The position numbers and the translations under genes were made by a program. Below, one piece after another: positions 25,543 to 35,974 of a stretch of 54,218 nt of DNA; the stretch's first letter is position 1; each line of letters opens with the position of its first letter. Below the pieces are notes generated by a model. The model saw nothing but the letters and a program-made list of their open reading frames with translations, did no database searches and was not told where the DNA came from. Source of the stretch: Gammaproteobacteria bacterium (lineage in GTDB: Bacteria; Pseudomonadota; Gammaproteobacteria; UBA6429; Thiohalophilaceae). The stretch is taken from assembly GCA_024641475.1 (NCBI GenBank), contig JAHECZ010000016.1:1-54218 (forward strand). Reading direction: 5' to 3'.

Positions 25543-27378
25543 ATGGCTGATGAGCTGCTGAGTTATTATGAAAAAGAACTGGCCTTTATTCGCCAGTTGG
25601 GTGCCGAATTTGCCAAAGAGCACCCCAAGATAGCTGGCCGCCTCGGCATCAATGACGAAATCATTGAAGACCCGCATGTCTCGCGCCTGATCGAAGGCTT
25701 TGCGTATCTCAATGCGCGTATTCAGCACAAGCTGGATGATGATTTTCCGGAACTCAGTGACGCGCTGTTAAATGTCCTGTTTCCACACTATCAGCGGCCA
25801 ATCCCTTCCATGTCGATTGTGCAGTTTGAGCCGGATCGGGAACAACTCGAAGGCAAATATCTGATACCGCGCCAAACTCTGCTGGACACCGAACAATTCC
25901 AGCGTGAGTTCTGTCGCTTTGCGACGATCTATCCGACTGAAATGTGGCCGGTCGAATTGCGTGCGGCATCGTTAGTCGGCCTGCCGTTGTCGACACCGGG
26001 CTCATCCAAGGTTCGTGGCGCGGAAAGCGTACTCAAACTTTCGTTAAAGACATTTACCGATCAGATTAATTTTGCTGAACTCAAACCCGATAGCCTGCGC
26101 TTCTATTTGAAAGGGCAACCGCAATATATTAATCCCTTGTATCAGATGTTATTCAAGGATTGTGTCAACGTCGTGCTGGCGCGTTCGGAAAATGATACTG
26201 CACCGATTTTTCTCGGCCAGGATGTCATCAAACCGGTTGGCTTTGGTCAGGATGACGGCCTGCTTCCCTACCCGCCATCGTCGTTCCCGGGTTACCGTTT
26301 GCTGACCGAATTGTTTGTGTTCCCGGAAAAATTCATGTTCTTCGATATAGCCGGTTTGGCGAACCGCATGCCGGCGGATGCCGGGTCAGAACTCTATATA
26401 TATGTCTATTTGCGTAGCGCCGATATCGAACTTGAACATAATGTGACACAACAAACTTTTGTGCTCAACTGTGCGCCGATCGTGAATCTGTTCGAACACA
26501 AGGCCGACCCGATCAAACTTGACCACAGCCGCCATGAAAATCAGATTATCCCTGATGCGCGCCGGCCAGTCGGCTACGAGGTATATTCCGTAGACCACGT
26601 CAGTGCCTCAACCTCGGGTGGTGAGGTTGAAGACTATTACCCTTTTTATGGTCTCAATCATGATAACCGCGACACGATCAGCCATGCCTTCTGGTACGCC
26701 GCCCGCCGTAATGCCAAACTGGGGATCTACGAGCGCGACGAAGGCACGGATACCTATCTCAACCTGATCGATCTGGATTTCAATCCGGTCTATCCCGAAG
26801 ATCGCACACTGAATATTGCCACTACCTGCAGCAACCGTGATCTGCCCAGCAAACTGCCTTTCACTGTGGATCAACCCAGGCTGCAATGCGCCAACAGTTC
26901 GCCACCGTGCACCAAAATCCGTTTATTATTAAAACCGACACTGACCGTGCGACCACCGTTACGTAATCACGCCCGTTGGCGATTGATTTCACATCTCAAT
27001 CTCAATTTCCTGTCGTTAACCGGCCGCGATGATGCGACTCAGGCGATGAAGGAAATTCTGCGCTTATATGATTTCCGCGAAACTTCGGTAACCCGCGCCC
27101 TGATTGAAGCCATCAGCGCGATCCGTACCCAGCCGATCAGCGCACCATTGAATATCGATGGCCACACCACGATGTGCCGTGGTGTTGAAATAGAAATAAC
27201 TCTGGATGATTTATTATTAACCGGCAGCAGCGTGTATCTGTTTGCCACCGTACTGGAACACTTTTTCGCGGTGTATTGCTCAATTAACAGTTTTACCCGT
27301 GTCCTGGTGAAAGTCAGAAGCAAAGAAGGCTACTTAAAGAAATGTCCACCACGAGCAGGCGAAAAGATACTTCTGTAA
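25543..27378 (+). CDS. tssF: T6SS baseplate protein TssF
   Basis: This 611-residue TssF (ImpG/VasA) is of normal length. The start is typical (YYEKELAFIRQLGAEFAKEHPKIA), then HVSRLIEGFAYLNARIQHKLDDDFPEL, then LFPHYQRPIPSMSI. The distal half keeps the ADIELEHNVTQQTFVLNCAPIVNLFEH pattern and the C-terminal EHFFAVYCSINSF. Two TssF and one TssG make a baseplate wedge. AGGA stands 8 nt before the ATG. The 3' end overlaps tssG by 37 nt, a long overlap that is common in this gene pair and suggests translational coupling. Confidence 0.97.
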   Translation: MADELLSYYEKELAFIRQLGAEFAKEHPKIAGRLGINDEIIEDPHVSRLIEGFAYLNARIQHKLDDDFPELSDALLNVLFPHYQRPIPSMSIVQFEPDREQLEGKYLIPRQTLLDTEQFQREFCRFATIYPTEMWPVELRAASLVGLPLSTPGSSKVRGAESVLKLSLKTFTDQINFAELKPDSLRFYLKGQPQYINPLYQMLFKDCVNVVLARSENDTAPIFLGQDVIKPVGFGQDDGLLPYPPSSFPGYRLLTELFVFPEKFMFFDIAGLANRMPADAGSELYIYVYLRSADIELEHNVTQQTFVLNCAPIVNLFEHKADPIKLDHSRHENQIIPDARRPVGYEVYSVDHVSASTSGGEVEDYYPFYGLNHDNRDTISHAFWYAARRNAKLGIYERDEGTDTYLNLIDLDFNPVYPEDRTLNIATTCSNRDLPSKLPFTVDQPRLQCANSSPPCTKIRLLLKPTLTVRPPLRNHARWRLISHLNLNFLSLTGRDDATQAMKEILRLYDFRETSVTRALIEAISAIRTQPISAPLNIDGHTTMCRGVEIEITLDDLLLTGSSVYLFATVLEHFFAVYCSINSFTRVLVKVRSKEGYLKKCPPRAGEKILL

Positions 27379-28454
27379 TCGGCAAGCTGGTACAGAAGCC
27401 GTATAACTATTCGTTTATACAGGCGGTGCGCCTGCTGGAGCGGTTTAGCGCCATGCAGCGACCGGGCGCAATCAACTTTGCCAAAAATCCGATTGCGCGA
27501 TTTTTGCAACCGAGTACGGAGGCAGTTCGCTTCCATAGCAAACAATCCCTGTCTTTCCCGTCGTCGGAAATCAGTGCCATCAAACCTTCCAGCGATACCG
27601 CTACGATGCGGCAATGGCACATGCTAGTTAATTTTATCGGTCTCACCGGCAGCAAAGGTGTTATGCCGTACCACTATTCCGAATTGGTATTGCAACGCCT
27701 TAAAGCCAAAGACAAAACCCTGGAAAGTTTTTTTGATTTATTCAACCATCGCACCACCTCGTTGTTCTACCAGGCCTGCGTTAAATATAATTTACCGCTG
27801 GAATACGAACGGCGCCGCCTCAACCCTTTACCGGGCAGCGAATACGACAGCCATACCCAGGTGCTGCTCTCGCTCATTGGCATGGGCACGCGCAAACTTA
27901 CCAAGCGCTTGTACACCAACGACGAATCATTATTGTATTACGCCGGGTTATTCTCCAGTCGCGTCAAGTCCACCATAGGACTCAAGCAGATCCTGCAAAA
28001 CCATTTCAGTATTCCCGTGCAGATCCAGGAATTCATCGGCCAATGGCAGGGCTTGATCGATGACGTGCGCACCATGTTGCCCGGCTTTGCGAATCCGCGC
28101 GGCCAAAACAACTGTCTGGGCAAATCCGTTTTACTGGGCCGCAAAGGCTGGTTTGCCCAGGGCAAGATTCGCATTATTCTTGGACCATTGAACCGCCAGC
28201 AGCTGAACACCTTCGCACCCGGCACCGTCACGCTCAACGCTCTTAATGAGATTGTGCGGTTTTATATTAACTTTGAATATGATTATGAATTTATCATGCG
28301 GATTCAACGCCGCCATATTCCCTCCCGCATTACCTTGAGCAAAGGTAACAGTCCGGTAATGGGTTGGAATACCTGGCTGGCCAGCGCAACGACGAATGCA
28401 GCGACCAGTGAAGAAACCGTCGATATTCCTGTTTCTTCCCGACGGTTCCAGTAA
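27342..28454 (+). CDS. tssG: T6SS baseplate protein TssG
   Basis: This 370-residue TssG (ImpH/VasB) has the characteristic N-terminal region YSFIQAVRLLERF, followed by PIARFLQPSTEAVRFHSKQSLSFPSSEI and then VNFIGLTGSKGVMPYHYSEL. The middle NHRTTSLFYQACVKY motif is also diagnostic. TssG joins the two TssF subunits in the baseplate wedge. Its ATG lies 37 nt inside the tssF reading frame. A lipoprotein gene follows after 36 nt. Length is slightly above the common 330-350 range because of a longer C-terminal tail. Confidence 0.97.
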   Translation: MSTTSRRKDTSVIGKLVQKPYNYSFIQAVRLLERFSAMQRPGAINFAKNPIARFLQPSTEAVRFHSKQSLSFPSSEISAIKPSSDTATMRQWHMLVNFIGLTGSKGVMPYHYSELVLQRLKAKDKTLESFFDLFNHRTTSLFYQACVKYNLPLEYERRRLNPLPGSEYDSHTQVLLSLIGMGTRKLTKRLYTNDESLLYYAGLFSSRVKSTIGLKQILQNHFSIPVQIQEFIGQWQGLIDDVRTMLPGFANPRGQNNCLGKSVLLGRKGWFAQGKIRIILGPLNRQQLNTFAPGTVTLNALNEIVRFYINFEYDYEFIMRIQRRHIPSRITLSKGNSPVMGWNTWLASATTNAATSEETVDIPVSSRRFQ

Positions 28455-28490
28455 AATATTTATTAACAGGATAATGGTTTAATCACACAG

Positions 28491-28910
28491 ATGATGTCTA
28501 TATACAAAATATTCGGCGGTCTGGTTCTGTTCGGCATGTTGACCTGCTGTTCCAGCATCGATTCGGTCACGCTGGATGAGCACAATATGGGGATATCCAA
28601 CATCAAGATCGAAGCGCTTGGTAAACCACTGGGCGATCAGACAACATTGGTATCCGTGTGCCAGGGTTTTTTGCTGACAGAAAAGCAGGTTCGCGATTTT
28701 TTTGAATATGCCAACTATATAAAAGAAGCCACCCCGAGTCCTTACTATGAAAAGCTGCCCTGCTATTCCGGGGGCACCGCCAGAATTAACGGCCAAACCT
28801 ATAAATGGATAATTCATGCCGGCGGTATTGGCGAATTTTCTAATGACAAAGATCGCTTTGTGAAAATCTGTGGCAAGAATTGTTGTAACAAGGTGGCGAA
28901 TGTTTGTTAA
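28491..28910 (+). CDS. Cys-rich putative lipoprotein between tssG and clpV
   Basis: This 139-residue exported protein has a hydrophobic N-terminus ending in LTCC, a probable lipobox with the lipidated Cys at 19 or 20. The mature part carries six more cysteines (57, 91, 127, 131, 132, 139), suited to disulfide formation. It also has a distinct LPCYSGGTARINGQTYKWII motif followed by HAGGIGEF. I have seen this LPCY/GG pattern in small uncharacterised bacterial lipoproteins but know no function. It sits inside the T6SS operon, where accessory lipoproteins, immunity proteins or effectors occur. The frame also shows dense codon use like its neighbours. Which role it plays cannot be told from sequence. 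Confidence 0.75.
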   Translation: MMSIYKIFGGLVLFGMLTCCSSIDSVTLDEHNMGISNIKIEALGKPLGDQTTLVSVCQGFLLTEKQVRDFFEYANYIKEATPSPYYEKLPCYSGGTARINGQTYKWIIHAGGIGEFSNDKDRFVKICGKNCCNKVANVC

Positions 28911-29013
28911 AGTGACGGCAAATTCACAGCATGACAGATTGTCGCCTGTAGGCACTATCAAATTATAATACTGCAGCTGTTTTAAATGGATATAGCATAA
29001 CAACGAGGAAGCT

Positions 29014-31710
29014 ATGATAACTATCGACTTGAAATCTCTGGTGGGGAAACTCAACGAAACAACCCGCAAGGCGCTCGAAGCGGCGGCCGGGCTATGTCTG
29101 TCACGCACTCACTACAATGTTGAAATCGAGCACTGGTTTTTGAAGCTGCTGGAATCATCTGACAGCGACCTTGGCGCGATTCTGCAAAAATACAAATTGG
29201 ATCACGGCAAGCTGATGCAGGATTTTAATCGCGAACTGGATCGCCTCAAATCCGGGAATACACGTCCACCGGCATTATCTCCCTCGGTTGTCGATATCGC
29301 CAAAAGCGCCTGGATGCTGGCTTCGGTCGAATACGGTCATCCCCAGGTCACCTCGGCGCACATTCTCGCTGCGTTAATGCTCGATGAAAATCTGCGCCGA
29401 TCCACCGAAGCGACCTCCGGCGAATTAGCCAAAATTGCCCCGGAATCACTGCGTGATGTCGTGACGGGCATCGTCGGCACAACTGCCGAATCGCGCAACC
29501 TGTTTGCCGAAGCACCTGTCGGCACAAGTGGCGGCGCTGTCGGCAAAGGTGGTACACCCACCAGTACGCCTGCGCTGGATAAATTCACCGTTAATCTCAC
29601 CGCCGACGCCAAGAACGGCAAGATCGATCCGGTGCTGGGCCGCGATGAAGAAATTCGCCAAATCATCGATATCCTGATTCGGCGTCGGCAAAATAATCCG
29701 ATTCTGACTGGTGAAGCCGGTGTCGGTAAAACCGCGGTGGTCGAAGGCTTTGCCCTGCGCATTGCCTCGGGCGATGTGCCTGATCCACTCAAAGACGTCT
29801 GCGTTCGCTCGCTCGATCTCGGTTTGTTGCAGGCCGGTGCCAGTGTCAAAGGTGAATTTGAAAACCGTTTAAAATCCGTCATTGCAGAAGTAAAAGCCTC
29901 ACCCCAACCCATCATCATGTTTATCGATGAAGCACATACGATGATCGGTGCAGGTGGCAAGGAAGGTCAGGGCGATGCCGCCAATTTGCTTAAACCCGCA
30001 CTGGCGCGTGGCGAACTGCGCACCATCGCAGCCACCACCTGGGCCGAATACAAAAAATATTTTGAGCGTGATCCGGCACTAACCCGCCGTTTCCAGGTTG
30101 TCAAAATCGAAGAACCCAGTGAAGAGAAAGCCATCAATATGATGCGCGCCATTTCAGCCATGCTGCAAAGTCATCATGGCGTACGCATCATGGATGAGGC
30201 CATTGTCGATTCAGTCCATCTGTCCAGTCGTTACATTACGTCACGGCAACTGCCGGATAAATCCGTCAGTCTGCTCGATACTGCCTGTGCCCGTGTTGCT
30301 TTGAGTCAAAGTGCCACACCGGCCGCCGTGGAAGACACCCGCCGTAATATTACCCAAACCAAAACCAATATCACTTCACTGGAAAGAGAAAATGCCACGC
30401 ACGGCAACAATGCTGACCGCATTGCTGAGCTTAAATCACAACTGCAACATTACGAAGCACAGTTACTGATTCAGGAAGCCCAATGGCTGAAAGAGCAGGA
30501 GAAGGTGAATCAGATCCATGCCCTGCAAAAACAAATCGAGGCGGATTTTCAAACTCGCTCGCTGTCAGCAGAGGCCCGCAAGGAGAAAAAACTTCCCGAT
30601 CCCATGTCTGATGCCGAGCGCAACAAAATCACCGCGCAGTTGCGTGCATTGATGGATGAATTAACCACGATTCAGGGCGAAGAACCGATGATTCAGGTCA
30701 ATGTCGATGGACAGGCAATTGCCGAGGTCGTCGCCAACTGGACGGGAATTCCGGTCGGTAAAATGCTTTCCGATGAGATCCAGTCGGTCATCAAATTGAA
30801 CGAGACTCTCGAAAAACGCGTGATCGGTCAATCGCATGCGCTGAATTCCATCGCAGAAAGTATCCGCACCTCTCGCGCCGGGCTCACCGATCCACGTAAA
30901 CCCATCGGGGTATTTTTCATGGTCGGCCCCAGCGGCGTCGGGAAAACCGAAACCGCGCTGGCGCTCGCTGACATGCTGTATGGAGGCGAACAGAATCTCA
31001 CGACCATCAATATGTCCGAATTCAAGGAAGAACATAAAGTCTCGATGTTATTGGGATCACCACCGGGCTATGTCGGTTATGGTGAAGGTGGCGTGTTAAC
31101 CGAAGCGGTACGGCGGAAACCCTATAGCGTGTTACTGCTCGATGAAATGGAAAAAGCCCATCCGGGTGTTCAGGATGTTTTTTATAACCTGTTCGATAAA
31201 GGCACGATCCGTGACGGCGAAGGTCGTGATATCGATTTTCGTAACACGGTGATCATCATGACATCCAACGCGGCTGAGGAGCATATTCGCGCCATGTGTG
31301 CTGCCAGTGAGGAACTGCCGGCACCGGATGTATTACTGGATAATTTCCGGCCGCAACTGTTGAAGTACTTCAAACCGGCCTTTCTGGGTCGTACCACCAT
31401 CATTCCGTACTATCCATTAAATGATGACAATCTGTTGAAGATTACCCTGATCAACATGAATCGAATCGCCAAGCGCGTGCGTTCGCACTACAATGCCGCG
31501 TTCAGCTATGACGAAGAAGTGCCCTTGCACATCGTGGCACGCTGCCAGGAAGTCGATACCGGTGCGCGCAATATTGAAAATATCCTGAGCCGCTCGCTGT
31601 TACCGGAACTTGCCACAGAATGTTTGACCAGGATGTCGCAAAGCGAAGCAATAAGCAAAATACATATTGGTGTCACTGACGATGGTAAATTTACCTACGG
31701 CATCCATTAA
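29014..31710 (+). CDS. tssH: T6SS sheath-recycling AAA+ ATPase ClpV (TssH)
   Basis: This 898-residue Clp/Hsp100 ATPase is of ClpV type. The N-terminal Clp_N domain (about 1-165, LSRTHYNVEIEHWFLKLLE) is the part that binds the TssC N-terminal helix. The first AAA+ domain has Walker A GEAGVGKT (about 233-240) and the second GPSGVGKT (about 638-645), each with Walker B motifs (IIMFIDEAHT, LLLDEMEKAH). A coiled-coil M domain lies between them near 430-530. ClpV disassembles the contracted sheath. A GAGGAAG site precedes the ATG. It ends the core T6SS part of the plus operon; TPR genes follow after 24 nt. Confidence 0.97.
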   Translation: MITIDLKSLVGKLNETTRKALEAAAGLCLSRTHYNVEIEHWFLKLLESSDSDLGAILQKYKLDHGKLMQDFNRELDRLKSGNTRPPALSPSVVDIAKSAWMLASVEYGHPQVTSAHILAALMLDENLRRSTEATSGELAKIAPESLRDVVTGIVGTTAESRNLFAEAPVGTSGGAVGKGGTPTSTPALDKFTVNLTADAKNGKIDPVLGRDEEIRQIIDILIRRRQNNPILTGEAGVGKTAVVEGFALRIASGDVPDPLKDVCVRSLDLGLLQAGASVKGEFENRLKSVIAEVKASPQPIIMFIDEAHTMIGAGGKEGQGDAANLLKPALARGELRTIAATTWAEYKKYFERDPALTRRFQVVKIEEPSEEKAINMMRAISAMLQSHHGVRIMDEAIVDSVHLSSRYITSRQLPDKSVSLLDTACARVALSQSATPAAVEDTRRNITQTKTNITSLERENATHGNNADRIAELKSQLQHYEAQLLIQEAQWLKEQEKVNQIHALQKQIEADFQTRSLSAEARKEKKLPDPMSDAERNKITAQLRALMDELTTIQGEEPMIQVNVDGQAIAEVVANWTGIPVGKMLSDEIQSVIKLNETLEKRVIGQSHALNSIAESIRTSRAGLTDPRKPIGVFFMVGPSGVGKTETALALADMLYGGEQNLTTINMSEFKEEHKVSMLLGSPPGYVGYGEGGVLTEAVRRKPYSVLLLDEMEKAHPGVQDVFYNLFDKGTIRDGEGRDIDFRNTVIIMTSNAAEEHIRAMCAASEELPAPDVLLDNFRPQLLKYFKPAFLGRTTIIPYYPLNDDNLLKITLINMNRIAKRVRSHYNAAFSYDEEVPLHIVARCQEVDTGARNIENILSRSLLPELATECLTRMSQSEAISKIHIGVTDDGKFTYGIH

Positions 31711-31734
31711 CATTAACCATTATTAACAGCAACC

Positions 31735-33186
31735 ATGGATAGTCGTACTCAGCTCGGTAAATCGCTGGCGTTTTGCTGTATCTTTTTAATGATCGGCATT
31801 TCCGCCAATGCGGCCAAGCGTCATAACAAGGCGCTGACACCTGCTGTCGCTGCGCCGGTGTCAGCGACAGCGGGCTACGATAAGCTCGATGTGGCTTACA
31901 GCCAATTCTCTGCGGAATTTTATTCCGGTCTCGCCCACTCGGGTAGACAGATCGGTTACAAATCGATAGAAAGTCTTGACGCGGCCGTGCAGGATTTGCT
32001 GCGTCAGGATCAATCGGTTAATGCAGTCGCGACGATTGTTCACAATAGCAAGTTGCTGTCCCAACACATCGATAATCCCAAAATTATCAGCATCATCACT
32101 GTACTGCTAAATCAGAATGAACTGGCCACCGCTACCAAATTACACAAGCAGATCAAGGAAGACAGTGGCAAGGCATTACAGGCAAACGTAGCCTATCTGT
32201 TTGCCCATTATTACTTCTTACGTAATAGCTGGGACAAAACCCTTGCCAGCCTCGAAGGAATCACCGGTGATTTGCCGCAGGCCAAATATCATCATGCTTT
32301 ATTAATGCAGGGCATCGCCCTGCAAAAACTCAAACAACACCGTGCGGCATTAGTACTCTATGAAAAAATTCCTGCCACCTCGCCTTATTATTTATCTGCC
32401 CGGGTAAACATGGCCGTAGCGGATATTCGCCAGGACTGGTGGACGGATGCGCATATCATTATCAACAACCTGTTGGCCAATCCCAGGATTCGTCAACAAT
32501 ACGATGAGGCTGATCGCCTCTACACCATACTTGGTTATTCGTTTCTACAACAATCTTATTATCGTGATGCACGCAATGCCTTCCGTAGTGTTGGCATAAA
32601 GGGCCCCTCTACCAATCAAGCCCTGCTGGGTATCGCGCTCGCCGCTGCCAACCAGGAAGATTATATCGGCGCACTCAATGGCGTACGCATATTGAAACAA
32701 AACCAGGCGCTCGATCTGCCAGTGGATGAAGCCTATCTGCTCATGCCTTATTTTTATGAGCGCCTGCATCAGCATTCCACCGCCTCTGCTGGTTACAGCG
32801 AAGCCATGCAATATTATGAAAATCGAATCAACGCCATCAATTCAGCCAAACAACTTCCAACCGCGGATTTCATTAAAAAATTGTCATTTATGACTGACGG
32901 TACACTGTCTTTGCAATTTAATATCATCGATGTCAGCGATAAAGTGCCGCCTGCGTTTATTGCAAATTTCCATCTGCTGCAACAATTACAGCCTTTTGTA
33001 GCTGGTTCAGACTCTGCCAAGCAACAACAACATTTTAATCAGCTACAGGCGTCTTATCAGCAGGCTCTCCATGAGGTTGTCAATTCTGCCCTGAATGAGC
33101 GAATTGCATTTTTAACGGATTATATGAACCAATCTCGCTACGGCATTGCACGGCTATTGGATAAAAATGAAACTGCGCAAAAATAA
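31735..33186 (+). CDS. Exported helical-repeat (TPR-like) protein
   Basis: This 483-residue protein has a Sec signal peptide (KSLAFCCIFLMIGISANA, cleaved near residue 26). The mature part is all-helical with degenerate TPR-like pairs (YHHALLMQGIALQKL, then LYTILGYSFLQQSYYRDA, then LLGIALAAANQEDY). A helix-rich C-terminus with SAKQQQHFNQLQASYQ may form a coiled coil. It is probably periplasmic. It starts 24 nt after clpV and overlaps the next TPR gene by 20 nt, so it belongs to the same transcript. It is not a known T6SS core component. Together with the next three genes it resembles the periplasmic/outer-membrane part of TolQR-AgmX type systems. Confidence 0.8.
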   Translation: MDSRTQLGKSLAFCCIFLMIGISANAAKRHNKALTPAVAAPVSATAGYDKLDVAYSQFSAEFYSGLAHSGRQIGYKSIESLDAAVQDLLRQDQSVNAVATIVHNSKLLSQHIDNPKIISIITVLLNQNELATATKLHKQIKEDSGKALQANVAYLFAHYYFLRNSWDKTLASLEGITGDLPQAKYHHALLMQGIALQKLKQHRAALVLYEKIPATSPYYLSARVNMAVADIRQDWWTDAHIIINNLLANPRIRQQYDEADRLYTILGYSFLQQSYYRDARNAFRSVGIKGPSTNQALLGIALAAANQEDYIGALNGVRILKQNQALDLPVDEAYLLMPYFYERLHQHSTASAGYSEAMQYYENRINAINSAKQLPTADFIKKLSFMTDGTLSLQFNIIDVSDKVPPAFIANFHLLQQLQPFVAGSDSAKQQQHFNQLQASYQQALHEVVNSALNERIAFLTDYMNQSRYGIARLLDKNETAQK

Positions 33187-35974
33187 TAATTTTGCTCCAG
33201 TCACACTACTGGCGCTGCTCACCGGCATGGCTGCCTGCAGTGCACCACCCAGGCGGGCAACCTTGCGTGATGTGGATATCATCCCTACCAGCATTACGCA
33301 TACCGCTGTCACGGTTAAACCCAAGAGCGAAGCAGAAATTAAACAGGCCTATGCCGAATACCTGAAGTTTGCTGCCAAAGATGACAAGGCCCGCATGGAT
33401 GCCCTGCAACGCCTGGCACAACTTGAGTTCGACCTTTCCGAGAAGCTTGCAAAAAACAAAGGCCAGGCTGACTCCAGTACCGATGCTATCGAAGATAAAA
33501 TTTACGATGCATCGCTCAACCGAACAATCGAACTGTTGCAAGTTTCCCTGCGGGATTATCCCAATGCCAAGGACAATGATCGGGCCTACTATCAGCTCGC
33601 CAAAGCCTATGACCAGCGTGGCGATTACGACAAAGCCATCGATACGTTAAAAAAACTGGCACAAAAATATCCAAATTCGACCTATTACGCCGAAAGTCAA
33701 TTCCGTCTGGCAGAACAGGCATTTAGCACCAAACAATATACCCGTGCAGAAGACCTCTACACTGACATATTAGTGTCGAAGAAAAATAATTTATTTTATG
33801 AAAAAGCCTTGTATAAACGTGGCTGGGCGCGTTTCAAGCAGGAATTCTATCAGGATGCAGTTGAGGATTTTACCAAAGTGGTTGAACTCAATAATTTTGA
33901 TGAGTACACCAAGCTAGGGGATACACAAAAACAATTATTTGATGAATATTTCCGTGCCATCGGTTTATGTTTTTCGTATTTAGGCGGCGCCGAGCAACTC
34001 AATGCGTATTTTAAAACCAATCCGGATCTGAAATTTGCATATTATAGCTATGCCAGCGTCAGTGATATCTATTTAAAACAACAACGTTACAATGATTCGG
34101 TCGCCACTTTAGAACGCTTCATCAGTGGCAATCCCAAGTCCGCTCATATCCCCGAGGCCTATTTAAAAATTATCGATATCTGGCAACAAAGTGGTTTCAG
34201 CAACCGCGCCATCACCGCTATAGATGCACTGTATACAGATTATCATCCCGACAATAAATATTGGCAAAGCCACACAACTGACCTGCCTGTTTATAACAAG
34301 GTTAAGACTGCACTGAAAGATTACATCATCGCCGCCGCAAGCACTTTCCATAAAGAATATCGTCAAGCAAAACAGGAAGCGGCTTATAGCAATGCCAACA
34401 AGTGGTATCAACGTTACCTGGCACATTATCAATCCACTTCGCGCAAGGACAATATTCACTATCTCTATGCGGACCTGTTGGCGCAACACAACAATAGTGC
34501 CGAAGCATTGCAACATTATGAGTATGCGGCATACGATTCCGACATCATATTGAATAAAGATGCCGCCTACGAGACCATTCTCCTTACCTCCAGTTTGTAT
34601 AAAAGCGATACCAGCAAGAATCCAGACTACCTTAATAAATTAATAAAGTATTCGCTGCTCTATACCCAACTCTATCAAGCCGATCCACGTGCGCTCAAGA
34701 TTATTGCGTTTGCAGCTGAAACCGCCTATAGCACCGGCATGTATAATGAAGCCATCAAACTTGTCGAACAGGCGCCGCCTAATAACAGTGTCAACCTGAG
34801 CTTGATCAAGGCCCATTCCTACTACCGACTCAAGCAATATAAAGAAGCCGAAGGAATTTATCTGGCTATCTTGCAGAATGACAAGCCTGATGAAAAAACC
34901 AGGGCGCAATTACTCGATAATCTGGCGATTTCGATTTATAACCAGGCGACCGCCTCCGCCAAGAATAATAAAACCGAGGAGGCGTTACGTGATTATGCAC
35001 GCATTTCGGAGCTGGCACCCAATTCCAGTATTGCCGCAACAGGCTTATACGATGCTATCTCACTGGCGATCAATAACAAACTTTGGAACGAGTCAATTAC
35101 CTATATCAAGCGTTTTCAGGCGCTGTATCCGCATGATCAGCACAGTAATGAAGTTGCCAAGAAACTGAGCGTAGCCTATTTGAGTTCCAATCAGGATATC
35201 AATGCCGCCTCTGAACTGGTAAAGCTATCGCGTCTTGAAAAAGATAATGATTATACGATGGCCGCGCTGTGGAAGGCTGCCGAACTCTATGAAACCAAAA
35301 AGGACTATCCTGCAGCGATTAATTCCTACACCGAATATGCCAGGCGTTTTACCAGTCCTTATCCGCAATATCTTGAAGCGATGTACAAATTGACGCAGTT
35401 ATATTCACAACGCAATGATCAACGTGAATCACTCGCGTGGCGCAACAAAATTGTTGACATCGATCGGCGCGAAGCAGAATCCAACAAAACGCAACGCACC
35501 AAATTCATCGCCTCTACCGCAGCTTTGTCACTTGCAGTGCAGGCCCATGCTACTTATTCCGCCTTGCGCTTGACCCTGCCATTGGAACACAGTCTGCGTC
35601 GCAAGAAAACTGCAATGCAGAATGCGGTTAACCTCTACGGCCGTGCTTCTGCCTACGGAGTCGCCGAAACTGCCACCGAAGCAACCCACGGCATTGCCGA
35701 AATATATCGCGAATTCAGCAAAGCCCTGCTGGATTCGGAGCGGCCGCGCAATCTCAAACCTACCGAACTCGAACAATATAAAATTTTGCTTGAAGATCAG
35801 GCCTTCCCCTTCGAAGAAAAAGCCATTGAGTTCTATGAGACCAACCTGACGCATGTGCGTGATGGCATCAACGACAGCTGGATACAGCAAAGCCTGGCTC
35901 GCTTGAAAGAACTTTTCCCGGCACGTTATACCCGTCAGGCAAAACTGGAGCGCTACATCAATGCGTTACACTAA
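33167..35974 (+). CDS. Large TPR lipoprotein
   Basis: This 935-residue protein starts at the ATG at 33167; an earlier TTG frame start would put the signal out of place. The signal peptide ends in MAAC, a lipobox, so this is likely an outer-membrane lipoprotein. The mature part consists of many TPR-type repeats over almost its whole length (YYQLAKAYDQRGDYDKAIDTLKK, shown here only in part; then AESQFRLAEQAFSTKQYTRA; then LIKAHSYYRLKQYKEAEGIY). The first repeats resemble those of BamD/YbgF-like proteins. It overlaps the genes on both sides by 20 and 14 nt. Large TPR proteins such as GltE-like factors occur in Agl/Glt-type motor systems. A scaffold role in the periplasm is inferred. Confidence 0.82.
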   Translation: MKLRKNNNFAPVTLLALLTGMAACSAPPRRATLRDVDIIPTSITHTAVTVKPKSEAEIKQAYAEYLKFAAKDDKARMDALQRLAQLEFDLSEKLAKNKGQADSSTDAIEDKIYDASLNRTIELLQVSLRDYPNAKDNDRAYYQLAKAYDQRGDYDKAIDTLKKLAQKYPNSTYYAESQFRLAEQAFSTKQYTRAEDLYTDILVSKKNNLFYEKALYKRGWARFKQEFYQDAVEDFTKVVELNNFDEYTKLGDTQKQLFDEYFRAIGLCFSYLGGAEQLNAYFKTNPDLKFAYYSYASVSDIYLKQQRYNDSVATLERFISGNPKSAHIPEAYLKIIDIWQQSGFSNRAITAIDALYTDYHPDNKYWQSHTTDLPVYNKVKTALKDYIIAAASTFHKEYRQAKQEAAYSNANKWYQRYLAHYQSTSRKDNIHYLYADLLAQHNNSAEALQHYEYAAYDSDIILNKDAAYETILLTSSLYKSDTSKNPDYLNKLIKYSLLYTQLYQADPRALKIIAFAAETAYSTGMYNEAIKLVEQAPPNNSVNLSLIKAHSYYRLKQYKEAEGIYLAILQNDKPDEKTRAQLLDNLAISIYNQATASAKNNKTEEALRDYARISELAPNSSIAATGLYDAISLAINNKLWNESITYIKRFQALYPHDQHSNEVAKKLSVAYLSSNQDINAASELVKLSRLEKDNDYTMAALWKAAELYETKKDYPAAINSYTEYARRFTSPYPQYLEAMYKLTQLYSQRNDQRESLAWRNKIVDIDRREAESNKTQRTKFIASTAALSLAVQAHATYSALRLTLPLEHSLRRKKTAMQNAVNLYGRASAYGVAETATEATHGIAEIYREFSKALLDSERPRNLKPTELEQYKILLEDQAFPFEEKAIEFYETNLTHVRDGINDSWIQQSLARLKELFPARYTRQAKLERYINALH

